A stretch of 64,000 nucleotides of DNA from Isoetes taiwanensis (taxonomy: Eukaryota > Streptophyta > Lycopodiopsida > Isoetales > Isoetaceae), in contig JAJEKV010000017.1 in NCBI GenBank assembly GCA_021234155.1, positions 17,306,372-17,370,371 on the forward strand, written 5' to 3'. The translations under genes were made by a program, and so were the position numbers. Below, piece by piece: positions 57,929 through 64,000 of this stretch; position 1 is the stretch's first letter, and each line of letters starts with the position of its first letter. Below the pieces are notes generated by a model. The model saw only the letters and a program-made list of their open reading frames with translations. It had not been told where the DNA came from and made no database searches.

Positions 57929-59220
57929 TTTTTTTTTTGAAGGACAAAAGCCAAAAAGTTTATTAATTAGATAAAAAGTACAAAATTTACATGTCTCATC
58001 TAACTGTGTAAGCACAAAAAGATGCCACAGGAGCAGGAGCCTGGAGCGCAATTACTCCAGAATAGGAGACTAACGATAAGAATTAAATCAAAAATACTAA
58101 ATCCAGATGCGTTCTATCATTTCCGATTCAAGGGAAGAACACTCGTAGACTGTCAGTATCTTTTTCTGGGCCACCATAATAACACCACGTGCAGATGAAT
58201 AAATGCCCTGAAAGATGTGGTGTCTGCGATGCACTCCCATATCGACCACATGAGCCAACCAGAACCAAGATGGAATGCCCTCTGTTTAGCTGGAGGGCAT
58301 GCTGGGATAGGATGCCAAGAGGATGTATCGGCAGTCCAATGTACTGTTAAACAAACCTTGTAGCCAGGACCACGCTGGTTGAACCTCTGGACAATCAAAG
58401 AGACAGTGCTCAAGAGTCTCAACATCTGAAAGGCAGAGCAGGCATATTGCAGATATGCGAGAATCATAGCGATGTCGGAAGACATTAACACACAGGCACC
58501 TGTGGATAACTTGCCACCATAGCACAGAGACTTTAGAGTGGAGCAATCTATCCCAAAGCCATCGCCATGTATGACACAAAGTGGGCTGTAAAACCTATAG
58601 GTGCCACCCATCTGGCAACTGGAGAGGCTGTGGTGCTAGAAGAAGGCGATATACTGATCTGACAAAGTGCTTGCCTATATGAATATTTTCATGACAGTCC
58701 CATGGCACCCTTTCAGCAACACCAACTTGCACTATAAGAGGCGAATTTTCTGCGACCTTCTCCCATACAAAATATTCCAACGAGAGAGCAGGAACTTTGC
58801 CTGAAATTCAGGCCAAGACAGTAGGCGACCCGCTTTATACCATGCTTGAATAGAGATAACACCTGCAAGAACCCATCGTCTCTGTGTAAGGGGATGAATT
58901 GATGCTGCCAGTGGAGGTGCTGAGAGGTCTGAAGGCAGTGGTGCCCCCCACCATAGAGTCTCCAATAGGGCATGGATGGAGGGGCATGGCCAGAAAAGAT
59001 GTTTGACTGCCTCCCATGCTGTCAATAAGCCACGCAAAAATGGAGAAGCACTTGGAAAAGGCTGCAGAGTCTGAAATAATGCCCAAGGTAGGACTGGTTT
59101 GACAGCCTTCTTGCCTAGAGGGATATAGTGGCCAAGAGCTTGTCGAAGAAGGCGTAGACTAGGAGAGTCATCTTCACCATTCAGATGTCTCCAAATTAAC
59201 TTTGAAATAAGGACTTTACA
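57929..59220 (-). mobile_element. 5'-truncated LINE, minus strand
   Basis: The T-run at 57929-57938 is the poly(A) of a minus-strand copy. ORF2 fragments from 59220 downwards: KLIWRHLNGEDDSPSLRLLR, RGLLTAWEAVKHLFWPCPSI, RWVLAGVISIQAWYKAGRLL, FVWEKVAENSPLIVQVG. Then a zf-RVT module: LLHSKVSVLWWQVIHRCLCV, CLLCLSDVETLEHCLFDCPE and WSWLQGLF. Frameshifts and stops are present. Its 5' end meets the 5' end of the next LINE at about 59220. Confidence 0.82.
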
Positions 59221-59221
59221 T

Positions 59222-60490
59222 CAAAAGGAAACTCAATAACTATGGCAGTTGTCTATCTCTGGCAGGCAGAACCATTATTGCAAACTCAGTAATTGCCAGC
59301 TCACATGTCTATTTTTCCTCAGCTCTTATTGCACCTAAATGCATTTATCAGCAGCTAGAAAGGATAATTAGAAACTTTATCTGGGGTAAAAAGCATCTTG
59401 TCAACTGGAGTTATGTCAGTAAGAAGAAATCTGAAGGTGGCTTGGGATGTAAAAACCTTAGGCTCCAAGCTTATGCCCTAGGTGGAAAGTATATATGGAA
59501 ATCCCTCTTTCAAAGAAGAAATGCAGCTACTGAATTTATCTACTACTGGATATCTAAGAGTATTATTAAAGGGCATTCCACAATTGACCACCAGCTTCCT
59601 CACTCAGCTTTTAATGATATCAAGCCTGCTGCAAACACCTCTCCTCTGATGAGAAATTTATTGCTGGCTTGGAACTATGCTTCAAAAGCCTTTTCCTATT
59701 CTAATATAGATCGGGCTCATCATGACATGAGTATATTTTGGAATCCAAATCTCTCAAAAAGAGACAATATCCCCTTGGCCATTATCCATCCGAAAATATA
59801 TAGGAAATGGTTGCACAACAATGTATGTAAGGTAGGTGACCTTTGGAGGAATGGTAATTGGATCTCTTGGACTAGGCTTAAGGCCAAGATCAGGGGAACT
59901 AGCTCTGATAGACTGCTATATAAACACATTACTAGAATAGTAGCCAATATAAATATAGATGCTAATCCTATTATAGAAAATGATTGGTTCTTGAACAACA
60001 AAAACTGGTACAAAGTTTCCTCTGTCTATGCATATTTAACTACTTCCAATTTATCAACTAAAGCAGGTAATTATTGGCATATCAGTGAGCAAGTTCAAAA
60101 GAATCTATTTCATAATATATGGAATTCTTATTGTGCCCCTAAAATCTCTTACTTCAGCTGGTTGGTGGCTAATAAAAGTGTTCCTAACCTTCAAGATCTA
60201 TGTAAGCATCAAAATCATTCAAATATTCTCTCAGCAGCTGGAAATCAACAAATGCTTTCTCCATTATGCCCTTTGGGTTGCCAACTTGTGGAATCTATGG
60301 AACATATTTTTAATTGTCCTAAGTTAAATGGCTTATGGTCTTGGCTGGAGGTGAACTTTAATATTCAGAGACCTGCTTCAATTCTCGTCTTCTTGATGAA
60401 TAATAATGCTTTCAGGAATACTATTTGCTTTATCATTTTATGGAATACTAGTTATGGTGCCCGGCGTTGCCGGGCTTTAGTAGCAATTTG
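59222..60490 (+). pseudogene. LINE ORF2 C-terminal half, AT-rich family
   Basis: From 59222: KRKLNNYGSCLSLAGRTIIA, ERIIRNFIWGKKHLVNWSYV, EGGLGCKNLRLQAYALGGKY, then an uninterrupted frame to the stop at 60489-60491 with WNSYCAPKISYFSWLVANKS (start of zf-RVT), CPLGCQLVESMEHIFNCPKL and WSWLEVNF. It encodes the end of a LINE reverse transcriptase protein. Unlike the LINEs at 54600 and 57929 it is AT-rich and has no internal stop in over 400 codons, so it is probably younger or of another lineage. No poly(A) run was found just after it. Confidence 0.82.
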
Positions 60491-60491
60491 A

Positions 60492-63400
60492 AGAGGTGGT
60501 TTTTCATTGTTTTATTTATGGTAACTTTTACGAAGATGATTTTATGGTCGGGTGTTGTTGGGCTTCAGGAACCTTTGCAAATTTATGGTGTAATGTTAAA
60601 GCAACAAAGCAGAACTGTCTTTGTGATCTACATCTTAAACCAAATTGTCATTATAGAAATATATAGTTGCACATTGATGCGCATAACAACAATTTTTACG
60701 CATGTAGCCATAAGTACAATGCCTAGCTATATGGAGCAATCCACAAAGATGATCCACATTGGGCTGGCAAATTCCAACCCTTCAGCATATGGAAGAAGAA
60801 GCATTTAGATATCAACAGAAGCATTTATTTCGTGTTTTTGTTGATAGGAGGTGAGGTAGGGGAGGTTTACATTTGTACTAACAATTACGAAGGGCATAAA
60901 AGTGTGAGCATAAAATACGAAGGGCATAAAATTGTGGGCATAAAATGGAGTTGTGGACTTATAACCATATAAATCCATAACATGGAAAATGCAATAATGT
61001 AGTGTCTATAAAGCATTTTTATTGTATTGAGTTTTCCTAATGGCCTGAGGTGTATATCTACAAAGTGCAATCCTCCAATTGACCATAGCATTGGACTCTA
61101 ATCCTCAAGGCAACATGCAATAGGCAAAGGCATAACTCATGATCAATGTTATTGTAGTTGAAGTGGAGGAGCGTGGCCCTGTACTATACTACATTTTTGT
61201 AAACGTAAGACCCCACTATACTACATTTTTTATTGTTTATAGTTTGTGTTCATCTAGATATTATAATTGTTAAACTCAATTTTCATTTAAATGAAACCAC
61301 TTTAGTGTAAGGTGTACCGTAGAAGTATTAAGTTGTATTCATGTAGAAGTATTAAGTTGTATTCATGGGGCAACCACACCAAAATAATACACAGGCAAGA
61401 CATGATGAAATTGCAAATAAGGAATAAATAAGGCTAAATCATGTGATACTCGTTATTTGTTGCATATAGCACAATGTGATGTTAATCTATCATCCATTGT
61501 TCAAATTTGGTTTTATTAAAGCCCAATGTTTGCAATGCAAGGGATCTTTATCATGTCAATCCCCATCTATATAGCCATTTAAGTCAACAATTATGAACAA
61601 ATGACTCGATGGCTTTTTGAATTTTTTTTAAAACCATTAGAGTTGAAGAACGATTATGTTGTTAAAATGTCACTATGATGCATGCCCCTATAAACAGCTA
61701 AACTATTGTTTTGCTGCAAGTAGCATCTTATGGACATGCCAAGCTTAAGCCTTAAAACCCAAGGTAGGATCTGGAATGAGCCACAGATATAGAAAATGTT
61801 CCTTCAAATGCTCAGAATAATAATTTGTCTTTGTGTTCATTTTTGGGCTTACAAAAAGGGTCCCAATTTGAGACAGAATGCCAAGAGCAATCTGTTATAA
61901 AAGCATTCAATGTTGCTTCATATGCAAAATATCTAAGATTTTACAGATAGAATACATGTTCTGAGGTTGTTGCCGTATTTACCATGTGTTACTGGCTTGT
62001 GATATCAGATTCTTCTAATAACTGGGTAGATCAATTTTCCATGGAGGACTGAGAACTGATGCACCAAAGAGGATCTACCAACAAAATGCCTGAATGTAGC
62101 TGAGCCTCGGCTTCAATCGATGCATCAAATCCAATTTGTGATGCTGGTATATCTGATTGTCAAAGCAAAGGCAAAAGTGTGAAACAGGTTCTTCAATGTT
62201 GCAACAGGAACTTCAAAACCATACTTGAAATACCAAACTTTTCGTTTCCATGGCCTTGACAGACTGTTTTGGCCAATGAATCATTCCAACTCCCCAAAAG
62301 AGAATCAAACAATTCCCAAGACATTCTACAATTCTTAGATAAAGCCATTCATCCTCACATGAAGTATTTTATTCTCACATGATAAAGTATTTCACATTTG
62401 CATTTATATGCAGCCAGTTAATGCATGGAAATTTGCAAAGAACACAACTATGTAAAGCTACACAGATCATCGTCGTCCAATACTATATGCCTCCATCAAT
62501 GATTACGATGAGAAAGAATCACTTTTAAGCAGAAGTTCAAGGTAGAGGCTGACCAAATTTCCCAGCTATCCTAGTTAAGTACTTAGCATTGGCAGAAGCC
62601 TTACAGTGATGGGAAGGAACCTTCAAGAAAGGGAACTTCGTAAAGCTACAGAATCTATCGTCGTCATTGCTAAGTGAAGCTCCATCTTAACATGATTTTA
62701 TTGCTTTTTGAAGAGTTATTTCAACACTAAGTACTACACCGTATATGCCTCCACCAGTGACCACGATGAGAAATAATCACTACTTTAGCCAAATGTCAAA
62801 TTTTAGCCAAATGTCAAATTTTAGCCAAATGTCAAGGCAGAGGCTGGCTAAATTTCACAGAAAAGCTTCAGAAAAAACATGGCTAACTGGTTCAAACAGA
62901 AAATACGCAGATTCTATAGAAAGAAGACTCCTATGCGTAATATACCCATTGGATAGCTGTAATCCTAAGCTGGAGGCTGTGCAATTATGTATACCACCTT
63001 AATTAGTACATAATTAGAAATATGCTTGATACAGGCATATAGATGATTTGTAGTGGAAAATATTGCATAATAATACACATGACTTGTAACAAAAAATATT
63101 GCATTAGAGAGAAATCCATACATACCTCTTTCTTAGAAAACTTTGTTGCAATTCTATACCCTCATAGCTTCTCCTGCAGTTAAATAGAAATATAGTCTTG
63201 GTGGAGATATTAATCCGAACAACTCATCCATATGTAAAAGCAGTACACCATTAGACCTGCAACAATATCAACAGCCAGGCAGCACTGAGTTTACATATAA
63301 AGAGAATGACATGACATGATCCCAGAAAAATTAAGTCACCTAATTGCTTTGTAGATATATGAAAATGCAAAGCAAAAGAAGACAACATAAATAATAGGTC

Positions 63401-64000
63401 AGAATCCTGTTAGACATGATCAGAAATGGAACTCACAAATGGAATGTAATGGATACAAATACACCCAGGCATTGGATGGATAAGGAAGTACAGCTAATAT
63501 TATGTCTTTTAGTCCAGAACTGGCCAGATAGCCAGACCACCATAATAGCAAATCTTCTAAGTTTCAGTTTAGGCACAATCACTCCCATGGGCTATGGTGC
63601 CATAATGCATAATGCATTGTAATGTAACTTGAACTTCTATTCTATTTATTTTTAGTGCAAGGCCATGGTATATGGTTGCATGCTATGTATGGTTGCAACT
63701 GTGCACATGTCTGCAAAAAATACATCTTACTCGGTTTGTTTGATGGCACCATCTCAAGCAAGCTACCATCAAATTGGGAAGTTAAGCTTTGTACCTATGT
63801 CATCTTCCTTTAAAATTCTCCCTCCTGGAGTATCTACTAAAAGCACTTTTCAAGTTACAGATTACAAATATTGTGCATATTGAATTACCTGTTTCTTTCT
63901 CAGTCTCCTATTTTCTTCTTTGATGTTTTCAAATCAACTATATAAGCCTGCAAACTTCACGAAAATGTTTCGACTGGATTATTCCTCGACCAATATATAC
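60492..64000. other. Right end of window, no gene recognised
   Basis: AT-rich DNA with local duplications: TACGAAGGGCATAAAA units at 60885-60945, a 24-bp direct repeat AGAAGTATTAAGTTGTATTC at 61321-61368, and the blocks at 62450-62880 listed separately. Frames such as 62745-63002 and 63416-63622 arise by chance as far as I can tell. Confidence 0.5.
62455..62870. repeat. Diverged 290-bp duplication with a 17-bp tandem repeat
   Basis: TATATGCCTCCA(T/C)CA(A/G)TGA and ACGATGAGAAA(G/T)AATCACT occur at about 62484 and 62743, each followed by AAGG(T/C)AGAGGCTG(A/G)C. In the second copy TTAGCCAAATGTCAAAT is repeated three times (62785-62832). Confidence 0.75.

Noticed and set aside
1-64000. CRISPR arrays, operons, bacterial genes, rRNA or tRNA genes
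   Set aside because: No regularly spaced identical repeats and no recognisable tRNA or rRNA; the only tRNA-like stretches are retrotransposon primer sites. The genes have introns and the DNA is clearly that of a plant.

Overview
The window is nuclear DNA of a land plant. It holds one long intron-containing gene for the PIKK kinase SMG1 (34398-49562, + strand), surrounded by nested plant-type transposable elements: Ty3/gypsy, chromovirus, solo LTR, hAT and L1-type LINEs. SMG1 is a nonsense-mediated decay kinase that is missing from Arabidopsis but kept by many other plants. That fact, the large LTR elements and the generally AT-rich background fit a large-genome plant such as a seed-free vascular plant. 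The species is a guess; the plant assignment is not.

Layout. 1-840: broken Ty3 integrase. 1790-2053: a possible small two-exon gene for a secreted peptide. 2940-10300: nested retrotransposons. A decayed Ty3 element (A) is split by a non-autonomous LTR element (3952-7808, TSD TGTAT). That element carries a solo LTR (5014-6508, TSD GCTAT). Element A is cut off by another LTR of the solo-LTR family (8244-9893), which still has a primer-binding site. 10317-11040: 5'-truncated LINE with poly(A) and a target duplication. 11190-23297: a decayed gene whose start resembles the histone H3 tail and whose end is a recognisable H3 fold, separated by a long acidic/basic linker. It is split by a nearly complete Ty3 element (B, 11717-22674, minus strand, 2.49-kb LTRs, TSD GGAGG). 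24271-27188: an unrecognised decayed gene split by a hAT element (25154-26549, 8-bp TSD ATTGTATC). 27430-30268: a decayed chromovirus, gag to chromodomain, with most of PR/RT missing. 30270-34390: mostly non-coding, with one (TCCC)n tract.

34398-49562: SMG1, modelled as 15 exons and 3766 codons, with the start, kinase catalytic loop, kinase-to-FATC insertion and FATC all present. It is the only clearly intact cellular gene. 49563-52140: 3' flank with tandem duplications. 52143-60490: LINE remains: an endonuclease piece, a GC-rich RT piece with poly(A), a minus-strand 3' end, and an AT-rich plus-strand 3' half meeting the previous one head to head. 60491-64000: no recognisable gene, several short duplications.

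Most promising for a second look: the H3-derived gene, the PR-RNase H-RT domain order shared by two Ty3 families, the candidate secreted peptide, and the duplicated splice acceptor in front of the SMG1 FATC exon.
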